A stretch of DNA of 64,000 nucleotides. Source: Ideonella livida (GTDB lineage Bacteria; Pseudomonadota; Gammaproteobacteria; Burkholderiales; Burkholderiaceae_C). Under the pieces are notes generated by a model. It searched no databases and had not been told where the DNA came from. It saw only the letters and a program-made list of their open reading frames with translations. Below, piece after piece: positions 25,769 through 33,786 of the stretch. The stretch spans positions 34,137-98,136 of the forward strand of contig NZ_JAAGOH010000018.1 of the NCBI RefSeq assembly GCF_010499455.1, written 5' to 3'. Made by a program: the position numbers and the translations under genes. Position 1 is the stretch's first letter; each line of letters starts with the position of its first letter.

Positions 25769-25938
25769 GGCAGGGGGCTGGGGTGCTTGGCGGAGCGAAG
25801 TAAAGGAGGAGGGCCCGGCGAAGCCCGGGCCGGGGGACGGAGCCCGGACACAAACAGTCCTGAGGACTGTTTGTGCCTGGCGACGGCCAGGGCCTCTGGC
25901 CCTGGCATGAGCGCAGCCAAGCACCCCAGCCCCCTGCC
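25769..25938 (+). repeat. palindromic repeat element, copy A (with 68-bp hairpin insertion)
   Basis: 170 bp bounded by perfect 22-bp inverted repeats (25769-25790 and 25917-25938). The core has the same order as copy B: 22 identical bases at 25792-25813 (inverted relative to 25682-25703), a central hairpin, CGGGGGAC, then ATGAGCGCA. Between the last two lies an insertion at 25839-25906 made almost wholly of two perfect hairpins (12-bp arms at 25849-25875 and 9-bp arms at 25886-25906). The end repeats resemble but do not equal those of copy B. Confidence 0.7.
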
Positions 25939-25965
25939 CCGCTCCGGGTCCTGCGAGCGAGGTCC

Positions 25966-27423
25966 TCAAACACCCCAATGCGGAATGTGGTGCGAGCCCA
26001 TCGACACCGCCACGTTCTTCGGCTCCAGGAACACCTCGTGGCTCCAGGTGCCACCCTCGCGCCCGGTGCCGCTGGCCTTGGTGCCGCCGAAGGGCTGGCG
26101 CAGGTCGCGCACGTTCTGGCTGTTGACGAAGCACATGCCCGCCTCGATGGCCGCGGCCACGCGGTGCGCCTTGCCGATGTTCTCGGTCCAGACATAGCTC
26201 GACAGGCCGTAGGCGGTGTCGTTGGCGATGCGGATGGCCTCGGCCTCGTCCTCGAAGGGGATCAGGCAGGCCACCGGACCGAAGATCTCGTCCTGGGCGA
26301 TCTTCATGCGGTTGTCCACGTCGGCGAAGACGGTGGGCTTGACGAAGTTGCCCTTGGCCAGATGGGCCGGCAGCTCGGGCGCGTCCAGGCCACCGCACAG
26401 CAGCGTGGCGCCCTCCTTCGTGCCCAGCTCGATGTAGTGGCGCACCTTGGCCAGATGGCCTTGGCTGATCATCGGGCCGATGATGGTCGTATCCATCAGC
26501 GGGTCGCCCACGGTGATGCGCCGGGCGCGCTCGGCGAACCTGGCGGCGAAGTCGGCGTAAATGTTCTTTTGCACCAGGATGCGGCTGCCGGCGGTGCAGC
26601 GCTCGCCGTTGTTGCTGAAGATCATGAACACCGCGGCGTCCAGGGCGCGGTCCAGGTCGGCGTCGGCGAAGACCACGAAGGGGCTCTTGCCGCCCAGCTC
26701 CATGCTGAACTTCTTCAGGCCGGCGGCCTTGACGATGCGGTGGCCGGTGGCGGTGGAGCCGGTGAAGCTGATGGCCCGCACGTCAGGGTGGGCACACAGC
26801 GGCTCGCCGGCGTCGGCGCCGAAGCCGTGCACGATGTTGAGCACGCCGGCCGGGATGCCCGCCTCCAGCGCCAGCTCACCCAGGCGGGCGGCGGTCAGGG
26901 GCGAGAGCTCGCTCATCTTCAGCACCGCCGTGTTGCCGAAAGCCAGGCAGGGCGCGACCTTCCAGGTGGCGGTCATGAAGGGCACGTTCCAGGGGCTGAT
27001 CAGCGCGCACACGCCCACCGGGTGGAACAGGGTGTAGTTCAGGTGCGTGGGCGTGGGGTAGGTGTGGCCGTCCACCCGGGTGCACATCTCGGCGAAGTAG
27101 TGGAAGTTGTCGGCCGCGCGCGGCACCAGCTGCTTGGCCGTTTGGCTGATGCTCTGGCCGGTGTCCGTCGTCTCGGTGCGGGCGATCTCGGGCACGTGCC
27201 GGGCGATCAGCTCACCCAGCTTGCGCATCAGCGCGGCCCGCTCGGTGGCGGGCCGGCCGGCCCAGGCCGGGAAGGCGTCCTTGGCGGCCTGGACCGCGGC
27301 ATTCACCTCGGCGGCGCCGCCGGCGGCCACCTCGGCCAGCACCTCCTGGGTGGCGGGGTTGACGGTCTCGAAATACTGCCGGCCGGCGACGGCCTGGCCG
27401 TTGATCAGGTGGTCGATGCGCAT
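25966..27423 (-). CDS. hpaE: 5-carboxymethyl-2-hydroxymuconate semialdehyde dehydrogenase
   Basis: Protein of 485 aa, standard aldehyde dehydrogenase length. It oxidises the ring-cleavage semialdehyde with NAD+. Catalytic Glu lies in FSMELGGKSPF and catalytic Cys in NNGERCTAGSR; the NAD-binding segment is ISFTGSTATGHRI. The N-terminus MRIDHLINGQAV is typical of HpaE. It lies 22 bp after hpaG2 and is followed by the repeat-filled gap before hpaD. Confidence 0.93.
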   Translation of the reverse strand: MRIDHLINGQAVAGRQYFETVNPATQEVLAEVAAGGAAEVNAAVQAAKDAFPAWAGRPATERAALMRKLGELIARHVPEIARTETTDTGQSISQTAKQLVPRAADNFHYFAEMCTRVDGHTYPTPTHLNYTLFHPVGVCALISPWNVPFMTATWKVAPCLAFGNTAVLKMSELSPLTAARLGELALEAGIPAGVLNIVHGFGADAGEPLCAHPDVRAISFTGSTATGHRIVKAAGLKKFSMELGGKSPFVVFADADLDRALDAAVFMIFSNNGERCTAGSRILVQKNIYADFAARFAERARRITVGDPLMDTTIIGPMISQGHLAKVRHYIELGTKEGATLLCGGLDAPELPAHLAKGNFVKPTVFADVDNRMKIAQDEIFGPVACLIPFEDEAEAIRIANDTAYGLSSYVWTENIGKAHRVAAAIEAGMCFVNSQNVRDLRQPFGGTKASGTGREGGTWSHEVFLEPKNVAVSMGSHHIPHWGV

Positions 27424-27445
27424 GGGTGCGTGTCCTTGTGGGTGC

Positions 27446-28324
27446 TCAGCGGCCGAACGCGGCGTCGCCGACGAGGGTGTTGACCAGGCGGCCGATGCCG
27501 TCGATCTCGCAGACGACTTCGTCGCCTTCGTTGACGTTGACCACGCCTTCAGGCGTGCCGGTCAGGATCACGTCGCCCGGCTGCAGCGTCATGAAACGGC
27601 TGAGGTAGGCGATCAGGTCGGCCACGTCATGCACCATGTGACCGGTGTGGCCTTGCTGGGTGATCTGGCCGTTCACGCGGGTGCGCAGCGCCAGCGCCTG
27701 CGGATCGGGCACGGCGGCGGCGGGCACCAGCCAGGGGCCCAGCACGGTGGCGGTGTCGCGGTTCTTCACCGGCAGGTTGGGGCGGTACCAGTTCTCCAGC
27801 AGGTCGCGAATGGCGTAGTCGTTGCACACGGTGTAGCCGGCCACATGGGCCAGGGCGTCTTCGCGGCGGACCTGGGTCGCGGTGCGGCCCATCACCACGG
27901 CCAGCTCGCACTCGTAGTGCATGAAGGCCACGCCGTCCGGGCGGCGGGTGGCGCCGCGGTGGCCGATCACGGCACCCGGCCCCTTCAAAAAGACCAGCGG
28001 TTCGTCGGCGGCGGTGACGGTGAGCTCCTTGCTCAACTCCTTGACATGGTCGGCGTAGTTCAGGCCCAGGGCGATGACGGTGCCCACCTCAAAGGGCGGC
28101 AGCCACACCACCTCGTCCTCGCGCAGCACGCGACCGTCGGCCAGGCGCAGCCAGCCGCTGGCGATGGCGGCCAGGCCGGTGGCGCCCTCGGGCGACCAGG
28201 GCCAGGCGGTGTGCAGCGCCCCGCCATAGGCCACGCGGGCACGGGGGCTGAGGGCCGGCTGCGCCGGCAGGGCGCAGCGACGGGCGTTGGCGTCCGCATG
28301 GGCCAGTGGGGTCACGACCGTCAT
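27446..28324 (-). CDS. hpaG2: 5-oxopent-3-ene-1,2,5-tricarboxylate decarboxylase / isomerase, C-terminal-type half
   Basis: Protein of 292 aa of the fumarylacetoacetate-hydrolase fold. Visible are VIALGLNYADHVKE, MHYECELAVVMG (metal-binding Glu pair) and FMTLQPGDVILTGTPEGV. In enterobacteria the two HpaG halves are fused; here they are separate genes. The ATG overlaps the hpaG1 stop by one base (TGATG), which supports coupled translation and equal amounts of the two halves. A GTG one codon earlier is possible but less likely. It decarboxylates the ring-cleavage tricarboxylate. Confidence 0.88.
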   Translation of the reverse strand: MTVVTPLAHADANARRCALPAQPALSPRARVAYGGALHTAWPWSPEGATGLAAIASGWLRLADGRVLREDEVVWLPPFEVGTVIALGLNYADHVKELSKELTVTAADEPLVFLKGPGAVIGHRGATRRPDGVAFMHYECELAVVMGRTATQVRREDALAHVAGYTVCNDYAIRDLLENWYRPNLPVKNRDTATVLGPWLVPAAAVPDPQALALRTRVNGQITQQGHTGHMVHDVADLIAYLSRFMTLQPGDVILTGTPEGVVNVNEGDEVVCEIDGIGRLVNTLVGDAAFGR

Positions 28325-29016
28325 CACCGGCCCTCCCCCGCCACGAGTTCAAGCGCCAGGGCCGGCAGGCCATCGATGCGCAGGCTCACCCGCTGGCCGG
28401 CCCGCACCAGCGGCGCGGGGGTGGCGGCCCCCAGCATCAGCACATCGCCGGGCTGCAAGGTCATGAAATCGGTGACGTCGGCGATCAGGCGGGCCACGGG
28501 GCGCAGGCGCTGCGCGGTGCTGGCCTGCTGCATGCAGACGCCGTCCACCCAGACCTCGGTGCGCAGGGCGTCCGGCTCTGCCACGGCGCTGGCCGACACC
28601 ACCGGGCCCAGGGGGCAGAAGCCGTCGCGGGCGTGCTGGCGCACGGCGGGGCGGTAGTGGCTGGGGTGCGGCACCCACACATCGGCCACCACACAGTAGC
28701 CGGCCACCACCTCGGCGGCGCGCTCGGCCGGCACGGCACAGGCGGGCTGGCCAATCACCAGCCCCAGCGACACGCCCACCTGCAGCGCCGCCTCACCCGC
28801 CGGCACCACCACCCGCGCCCCCGGCCCGGCCAAGGTGTTGCGCGGCCGCAGGGCCAGCACCGGCCGCTGCGCAGGGGCCTTGTGCGGCGGCTGGTGGGCG
28901 GTCTCGCCCAAGGCCTCCCATTCGGGGGCGTGGTTGAGCAGGGTGTTGTAGACCACACCGCTCAAGAGCGGCGGGCACGGCGGCAAGCCCGGTGCGGGCA
29001 GTGCGACGGCAGACAT
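28324..29016 (-). CDS. hpaG1: homoprotocatechuate degradation decarboxylase/isomerase, N-terminal-type half
   Basis: Protein of 230 aa, first gene of the hpa operon. The fold is the same as HpaG2, but the family's metal-binding Glu-x-Glu region is replaced (VSLGLVIGQPACAVPA). This subunit may therefore be the catalytically weaker or structural half. Conserved ends are SGVVYNTLLNHAPEWEALG and FMTLQPGDVLMLGAATPAPL. It overlaps hpaG2 by one base and is divergent from hpaR across a 64-bp gap. Confidence 0.86.
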   Translation of the reverse strand: MSAVALPAPGLPPCPPLLSGVVYNTLLNHAPEWEALGETAHQPPHKAPAQRPVLALRPRNTLAGPGARVVVPAGEAALQVGVSLGLVIGQPACAVPAERAAEVVAGYCVVADVWVPHPSHYRPAVRQHARDGFCPLGPVVSASAVAEPDALRTEVWVDGVCMQQASTAQRLRPVARLIADVTDFMTLQPGDVLMLGAATPAPLVRAGQRVSLRIDGLPALALELVAGEGR

Positions 29017-29049
29017 GCGGCAGTAGGCGACGGTCCGTCGCGGCTAATC

Positions 29050-29063
29050 ACTAATAGATTAGT
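29050..29063. promoter_or_regulatory. inverted repeat ACTAAT-AG-ATTAGT, probable HpaR operator
   Basis: Perfect 6-bp arms with a 2-bp spacer, in the middle of the AT-rich 64-bp gap between hpaG1 and hpaR. Partial copies flank it (CTAATC to the left, TCACTAAG to the right). MarR-family repressors bind such AT-rich dyads, so this is the natural site for control of both divergent units. No reliable promoter hexamers could be assigned. Confidence 0.6.
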
Positions 29064-29080
29064 AATGTATTCACTAAGAT

Positions 29081-29593
29081 ATGAGCATGTCAATCGAACC
29101 CGCTGCCGACCCACCCGAAGCCTCCAGCAGCAGCACCGGCCGTGAGCGCGTGTTCCGCCACCGCAACCTGCCCCTGCTGCTACTGACCGCACGCGACGGT
29201 GTGCTGGGGCGCTTTCGCCCCATCCTGAATGCGCACGGCGTGACCGAGCAGCAATGGCGCATCATTCGCGCCCTGCTGGAGTCGGGCCCCCAGGAGCCGC
29301 GCCAGATTGGCGAGCGCTGCCGCATCTCCAGCCCCAGCCTGGCCGGCGTGCTGGCCCGCATGGACGACATGGGCCTGGTCACCCGCGAGCGCCTGCCCCA
29401 CGACCAACGCCGCGTGATGGTGAGCCTGACCGACGCCAGCCGCCGCCTGGCCCAGACCATGGCGCCGCAGATCGAGGCGGTCTATCAGATGGTGGAGGAC
29501 CACATCGGCCAGGCGGTGATGGCCCGCTTCTACGCCACGCTCGATGAGGTGATCGGCCTGCTGGGCGAGATGCCGCCCATCGACGGGGAGTGA
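29081..29593 (+). CDS. hpaR: MarR-family repressor of homoprotocatechuate degradation
   Basis: Protein of 170 aa. The N-terminal extension is Ser/Pro-rich; from about residue 24 it reads FRHRNLPLLLLTARDGVLG, characteristic of HpaR. The winged helix region contains QIGERCRISSPSLAGVLARM followed by RERLPHDQRRVMVSLT (wing). A second ATG two codons in (MSMS) is an alternative start; neither has a strong ribosome site. It is divergent from hpaG1 with a dyad operator between them. It should repress the hpa genes until an aromatic inducer binds. Confidence 0.9.
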   Translation: MSMSIEPAADPPEASSSSTGRERVFRHRNLPLLLLTARDGVLGRFRPILNAHGVTEQQWRIIRALLESGPQEPRQIGERCRISSPSLAGVLARMDDMGLVTRERLPHDQRRVMVSLTDASRRLAQTMAPQIEAVYQMVEDHIGQAVMARFYATLDEVIGLLGEMPPIDGE

Positions 29594-29630
29594 GCCCGGC
29601 CGGCCGGCCCGTCGGGCCCGTGGCCGGTCC

Positions 29631-30530
29631 TCAGCCGCCGGCCAGCACCCGCACCAGCCGCGCGGTGGAGGCCACGCCCAGCTTGGCGCGGATGCTGCGC
29701 AGCTGGTGGTCGATGGTGGCGGTGGATCGGTCCAGGGCGCGGGCCACTTCCTTGTAGCTCAGGCCCTGGGCGACCAACCGGGCCACTTTGCGCTCGGCCG
29801 GCGTCAGGCGGGCCAGCCAGGGGCTCAGGTGGCCCGGGTGGCCGGACGCGGGGGCCAGGTCCGGATCCGCAGGCGGCAGCCCCCCCGCGGCGGCGCCGTC
29901 GGCCAGGGGCCCTACGGTGTCCGGGGCCGCCAGCGCCTGCGCTGTCTCCAGCACGGGCGCCAGCAGCTGCTGGCAAAGGGCCGGCAGGGCCTGCAAGGCG
30001 CCGGGCTGCCAGTGGGGGCTGGCGTCTTCCCAATCGGCGCAGATCAGGCCCACGGGGCGGCGCCCGGCCAGGCCCAACGCCAGCTTGGCGGCGGTGCCGG
30101 CCTGGGCCAGCAGGGCCCGGGTGCCGGCCGACACCTGGCGCTGCTCGCTCAGGTGCGGCAGCACGCACAGGCCCTGGCTGGCCCAGACCTGGCGCACACC
30201 GGGCTCGGTGGCTGGCACTCGGCGGCCCAGCATGCTGGGCATCAGGCCCGGGCGGCGCTGGCTCTCCACCAGCACCACGTAGTCGCGCGCCCCCTCCGGG
30301 CCTGCGCCGTAGCCGCCGGGGCCGGCGTCCACCCGGTCGGCGTGCACGGTGCGGCACAGCCAATCGGCGGTGATCTGCCAGCACCGGGCGGGGTCGTCCA
30401 GGTAGAGCAGCAGGTGGGCGGCCAGGTCCCGGGCGGGCTGCCAGCGCAGGGCTTGCGGCCCGTCCAGCAGCAGGGCGCGCAGGCGGCGCTGCTCCTCGTG
30501 CAGGCGGGCGTCGGCATGGGGGGTGGGCAT
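29631..30530 (-). CDS. LuxR-type transcriptional regulator
   Basis: Protein of 299 aa from MPTPHADARLHEE; an ATG nine codons upstream is also possible and neither has a clear ribosome site. The C-terminal about 65 residues are a GerE/LuxR helix-turn-helix (LTPAERKVARLVAQGLSYKEVA, then RSTATIDHQLRSIRAKLG). The N-terminal part resembles a GAF-like sensor without recognisable ligand residues, and has no receiver Asp. It converges with hpaR, 37 bp apart, and is divergent from an aldehyde dehydrogenase gene, its probable target. Confidence 0.85.
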   Translation of the reverse strand: MPTPHADARLHEEQRRLRALLLDGPQALRWQPARDLAAHLLLYLDDPARCWQITADWLCRTVHADRVDAGPGGYGAGPEGARDYVVLVESQRRPGLMPSMLGRRVPATEPGVRQVWASQGLCVLPHLSEQRQVSAGTRALLAQAGTAAKLALGLAGRRPVGLICADWEDASPHWQPGALQALPALCQQLLAPVLETAQALAAPDTVGPLADGAAAGGLPPADPDLAPASGHPGHLSPWLARLTPAERKVARLVAQGLSYKEVARALDRSTATIDHQLRSIRAKLGVASTARLVRVLAGG

Positions 30531-30679
30531 GACCGGGAGTCTCGCCGAGAAGCCCACGGCCGGCCCCGGCCCCGGGCCGCACCTGGGGGAAGTCCCGGGG
30601 CGAAGGTTCGCGATGCGTGGCCCGCCCGGCCCTGCCCATACTGGCCTGCAGCCAAGCCAAGACTTCCGGAGACACGCCC

Positions 30680-32116
30680 TTGCACACCCCCACCTACCTC
30701 AACACCCTGGCCGGCCAGGCCGTGGACTCGCCCACCCACTTTGACTCGTTCAACCCGGCCACGGGCGAAGTGATCGGCCGCGTGCCGCACAGCACGCCCG
30801 ATCAGGTGGCTGCCGCTGTAGGCGCGGCCCACGCCGCCCAGCCGGCCTGGGCCGCCCTGCCCGATGCCGAGCGCCAAGCCCGCCTGATGGCTGTGGCCGA
30901 TGTGCTGCACGAGCACGCCGAGGCACTGGCCACCTGGGTCACACGCGAGCAGGGCAAGCCGCTGGGCGGCGTGGGCCCTGATCAAGTGCCCGGCGCCCGC
31001 TTTGAGCTGCACGGCTGCGAAGCCTGGACCCGCGTCACCGCCTCCCTGCCCCTGCCCGTGGACGTGGTGTTTGAAGACGACACCCGCCGCGACGAGATGC
31101 ACCGCCGCCCGCATGGCGTGATCGGCGCCATCGCCCCCTGGAACTGGCCGCTGCTGATCGCCATCTGGCAGATCATCCCCTCGCTGCGGGCCGGCAACAC
31201 GGTGGTCATCAAGCCCTCCGAACTCACCTCCATCGGCACCTTGGAGATGGTGCGCCTGATGGCCGCCGCCCTGCCCCCGGGCGTGCTCAACACCGTGAGC
31301 GGCGGCGGCGAGGTGGGCGGCTGGCTGGTGGAGCACCCGCGGGTGGACAAGGTCATGTTCACCGGCTCCGAAGCCACAGGCATCAAGATCGCCACCGCCG
31401 CGGCCCGTCACCTCAAGCCCACCACGCTGGAGCTGGGCGGCAATGACGCCGCCATCGTGCTGCCCGATGCCAACCCGCGCGCCATCGCCATGGGCCTGTT
31501 CTGGGGCGCCTTCCTCAACATGGGCCAGACCTGCGCCTGCGCCAAACGCCTGTATGTGCCCGACAGCCTGCACGACGCCGTGGTGGCCGAGCTGCGCGCC
31601 CTGGCCCAGGCCCTGCCCATGGGCAACGGCCTGCAGCCCGGCGTGGCCTTGGGGCCCCTGCAAAACCGCCCGCAGTTCGACAAGGTCAAGCGCCTGGTCG
31701 ACAGCGCCCGCGCCGGCGGCGCCACCATCGTCTGCGGCGGAGAGCCCCTGCCCGGCCCCGGCCTGTTCTACCCCGTGACCCTGGTGACCGACATCGCCGA
31801 CGGCGCCCCCCTGGTGGACGAGGAGCAGTTCGGCCCGGTGCTGCCCATCCTGCGCTACCGCAGCGTGGACGAGGCGGTGGCCAGCGCCAACCGCCTGCAG
31901 GTGGGCCTGGGCGCCTCGGTCTGGGGCACCGACACCGCCGCCGCCCATGCCGTGGCCCAGCGCCTGCAGGCGGGTACCGTCTGGATCAACCAGCACGGCG
32001 CCATCCACCCGCTGGTGCCGTTTGGCGGCATCAAGGCCTCCGGCTGGGGCGTGGAGTTTGGTGCCGAAGGCCTCAAGGCCGTGACCCGCGGGCAGGTGAT
32101 CAGTTTGAAGAAGTGA
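30680..32116 (+). CDS. NAD(P)-dependent aldehyde dehydrogenase
   Basis: Protein of 478 aa. The start is TTG at 30680 (product begins MHTPTYLNTLAG), because CCGGAGACACGCCC precedes it at ideal distance; a longer upstream frame has no ribosome site. Catalytic Glu is in TLELGGNDAAIV and catalytic Cys in MGQTCACAKRLY; the cofactor segment is VMFTGSEATGIKIA. The PWNWPLL motif is intact. The sequence is distinct from HpaE. Substrate unknown; divergence from a LuxR-type regulator suggests induced aldehyde oxidation. Confidence 0.88.
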   Translation: MHTPTYLNTLAGQAVDSPTHFDSFNPATGEVIGRVPHSTPDQVAAAVGAAHAAQPAWAALPDAERQARLMAVADVLHEHAEALATWVTREQGKPLGGVGPDQVPGARFELHGCEAWTRVTASLPLPVDVVFEDDTRRDEMHRRPHGVIGAIAPWNWPLLIAIWQIIPSLRAGNTVVIKPSELTSIGTLEMVRLMAAALPPGVLNTVSGGGEVGGWLVEHPRVDKVMFTGSEATGIKIATAAARHLKPTTLELGGNDAAIVLPDANPRAIAMGLFWGAFLNMGQTCACAKRLYVPDSLHDAVVAELRALAQALPMGNGLQPGVALGPLQNRPQFDKVKRLVDSARAGGATIVCGGEPLPGPGLFYPVTLVTDIADGAPLVDEEQFGPVLPILRYRSVDEAVASANRLQVGLGASVWGTDTAAAHAVAQRLQAGTVWINQHGAIHPLVPFGGIKASGWGVEFGAEGLKAVTRGQVISLKK

Positions 32117-32327
32117 GGCGCCACGGGCGCCACCACGGCCCAGGGCGTCGATACTCACCGGCGGCTGCGCCGGCAGGCCCGAGCCACTCCCGGTGGTGGT
32201 ACGGTGCCTGCGGCAGGCCTCCCACCTGGGAGGCGGTGCGGGCCGCACGGGGCATGATGGGCGCGGCTCGGGCCTGATCTGGCCCCAACCGCTTCAACGA
32301 CTAGGACCCGACAGGACGCGGATCACG

Positions 32328-32825
32328 GTGCTCGACTACCTGCGAGACATGCTGGACTTGGCCCTTCGCAAGGAGGTCCAGGGGATTCATTTTTGGGCGA
32401 CGGTGTACGTGCTGGTCGTTCTGGGCGGATCGCTATGGCACGTGCTGAAGGTTCGTGCTTGGCCACATGCCGAAGGCCAGCTTTTGAGCTTGGGCATTCG
32501 TCCCCTGGGGGGTGCTGGCCTGGGCTCAGGCGACGCAGACCATGTGCCCTCGGCGCTTTACCGGTATCAGGTGAACGGGCAGGAGTTCCTCGGCCATGAG
32601 ATCTCGGTATGGAAGATGTCTGCATCGGGCCTGCTCAAGAACGCGGCCTATGTGCTGCCCCGCCTGGTGGCTGTCGAGCCGACGGGTCGGGTGCGCATCT
32701 ACTACCACCCCAAGCACCCCAACAAGAGCCTCTTGTTGCGGCCGGGGTGGATGAGCCTTTGCAGCCTGACGGTCGCCATGGGGCTGACGGCGGCGCTCTA
32801 CCTCTGGAGTTGGCACCTGCCCTGA
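32328..32825 (+). CDS. DUF3592-type membrane protein
   Basis: Protein of 165 aa if started at GTG 32328, where AGGACG lies upstream; an ATG at 32349 is the alternative. Two transmembrane helices are visible: VYVLVVLGGSLWHVL near residues 24-38 and TVAMGLTAALYLWSW near the end. Between them is a beta-rich domain with VPSALYRYQVNGQEFLGHEI and VRIYYHPKHPNKSLL, the hallmark of DUF3592. Function is unknown for the family. It stands alone, 211 bp after the aldehyde dehydrogenase gene. Confidence 0.72.
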   Translation: MLDYLRDMLDLALRKEVQGIHFWATVYVLVVLGGSLWHVLKVRAWPHAEGQLLSLGIRPLGGAGLGSGDADHVPSALYRYQVNGQEFLGHEISVWKMSASGLLKNAAYVLPRLVAVEPTGRVRIYYHPKHPNKSLLLRPGWMSLCSLTVAMGLTAALYLWSWHLP

Positions 32826-32992
32826 GCCAAGGGGCGGGCCAAAGGGGGTGATTGGGGCGCGGCGCCCGCTGCTGCGACGCCTTGCCGCGTGGACGACCGC
32901 AGCTTGTACAGGCCCATCCCAAGGCAGTGCATCGCCGATCCACGCCCAACCGTGGACCGTGGATCGAGGGCAAAGCGCTCGAACGGTGCCCC

Positions 32993-33772
32993 TCAGCCCT
33001 CCCGCCACTTCGCCGCCAGCGCATCCGCTGCGGCGATGAGCAGGTGCAGGTCGGTGCCCACGCCCACCAGGGTGGCGCCTTGGGCGATGTAGCCCTCGGC
33101 TTTGCCGTCGGCGGCGAGGATGCCCACCGGCTTGCCGGCGGCGCGGCCGGTGGCGATGGCCTGTGAGATGGCGGCCTGCACCTCGGGGTGCAGGGCGTTG
33201 CCGCGGTGGCCCAGGCTGGCAGCCAGGTCAGAGGGGCCGATGAAGACGGCGTCCACGCCGGGCACGGCGCAGATGGCGGCCAGGTCGTCCAGGGCTTCGC
33301 GGGATTCGATCTGCACGATCACGCCGATCTCGTCGTTGGCGCGGGGCAGAAAGTCTTTGCGGCGCAGCCAGCCGCCGGCGCGGGTGCTGCTGGCCACGCC
33401 GCGCTGGCCGTCGGGGGCAAAGCGGGTCCAGGAGACGACTTCGGCGGCCTCTTTGGCGTTGCGCACGTTGGGCACCATGATGTTGGGCGCGCCAGCGTCC
33501 AGCACGCGCTTGATCCAGGCCATGTCGTGGATGGGCACACGCACGATGGGGGCGACCTGGGTGCCGCGCAGGGCCAGCAGCTGGCTGCCGATGATGTGCA
33601 GGTCGCTGGGGGTGTGCTCCATGTCGAGCAGCAGCCAGTCGAAGCCGGAGCCGGCCAGCACTTCAACGATGGCCACATGGTCGAAGTTGATCCACAGGCC
33701 CAGCAGGCGCTCGCCAGCGGCCAGGGCGCGCTTGAAGTGGTTCTCGGGCAGGGAATGGACGGGGGTGTGCAT
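32993..33772 (-). CDS. HpcH/HpaI-family aldolase
   Basis: Protein of 259 aa. It carries DWLLLDMEHTPSDL (catalytic His), VRVPIHDMAWIKRVLDAGAP and VFIGPSDLAASLGHRG (metal-binding Asp). The reaction class is cleavage of a 4-hydroxy-2-oxo acid to pyruvate and an aldehyde. It differs clearly from the hpaI product at 20776, for example in QRGVASSTRAGGW, so it likely takes a sugar-derived 2-keto-3-deoxy acid. Last gene of the minus-strand arm of the DeoR regulon, 14 bp after the iron alcohol dehydrogenase. Confidence 0.88.
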   Translation of the reverse strand: MHTPVHSLPENHFKRALAAGERLLGLWINFDHVAIVEVLAGSGFDWLLLDMEHTPSDLHIIGSQLLALRGTQVAPIVRVPIHDMAWIKRVLDAGAPNIMVPNVRNAKEAAEVVSWTRFAPDGQRGVASSTRAGGWLRRKDFLPRANDEIGVIVQIESREALDDLAAICAVPGVDAVFIGPSDLAASLGHRGNALHPEVQAAISQAIATGRAAGKPVGILAADGKAEGYIAQGATLVGVGTDLHLLIAAADALAAKWREG

Positions 33773-33786
33773 GGTGTCTCGTCTCC

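Larger units (their letters stand above)
25576..25965. other. 390-bp intergenic region between hpaE and hpaD filled by two palindromic repeat elements
   Basis: No gene is supported in this interval. It contains two related palindromic elements in opposite orientation (25628-25723 and 25769-25938), which account for about two-thirds of it. The shared cores form a further inverted pair, so the whole region could fold into a very large structure within the hpa mRNA. Confidence 0.7.

Noticed and set aside
25576..25920. N-terminal extension of HpaD through the repeat element
   Set aside because: The frame stays open by chance, but a strong AGGAGA ribosome site precedes the ATG at 25575 and known HpaD proteins start there.
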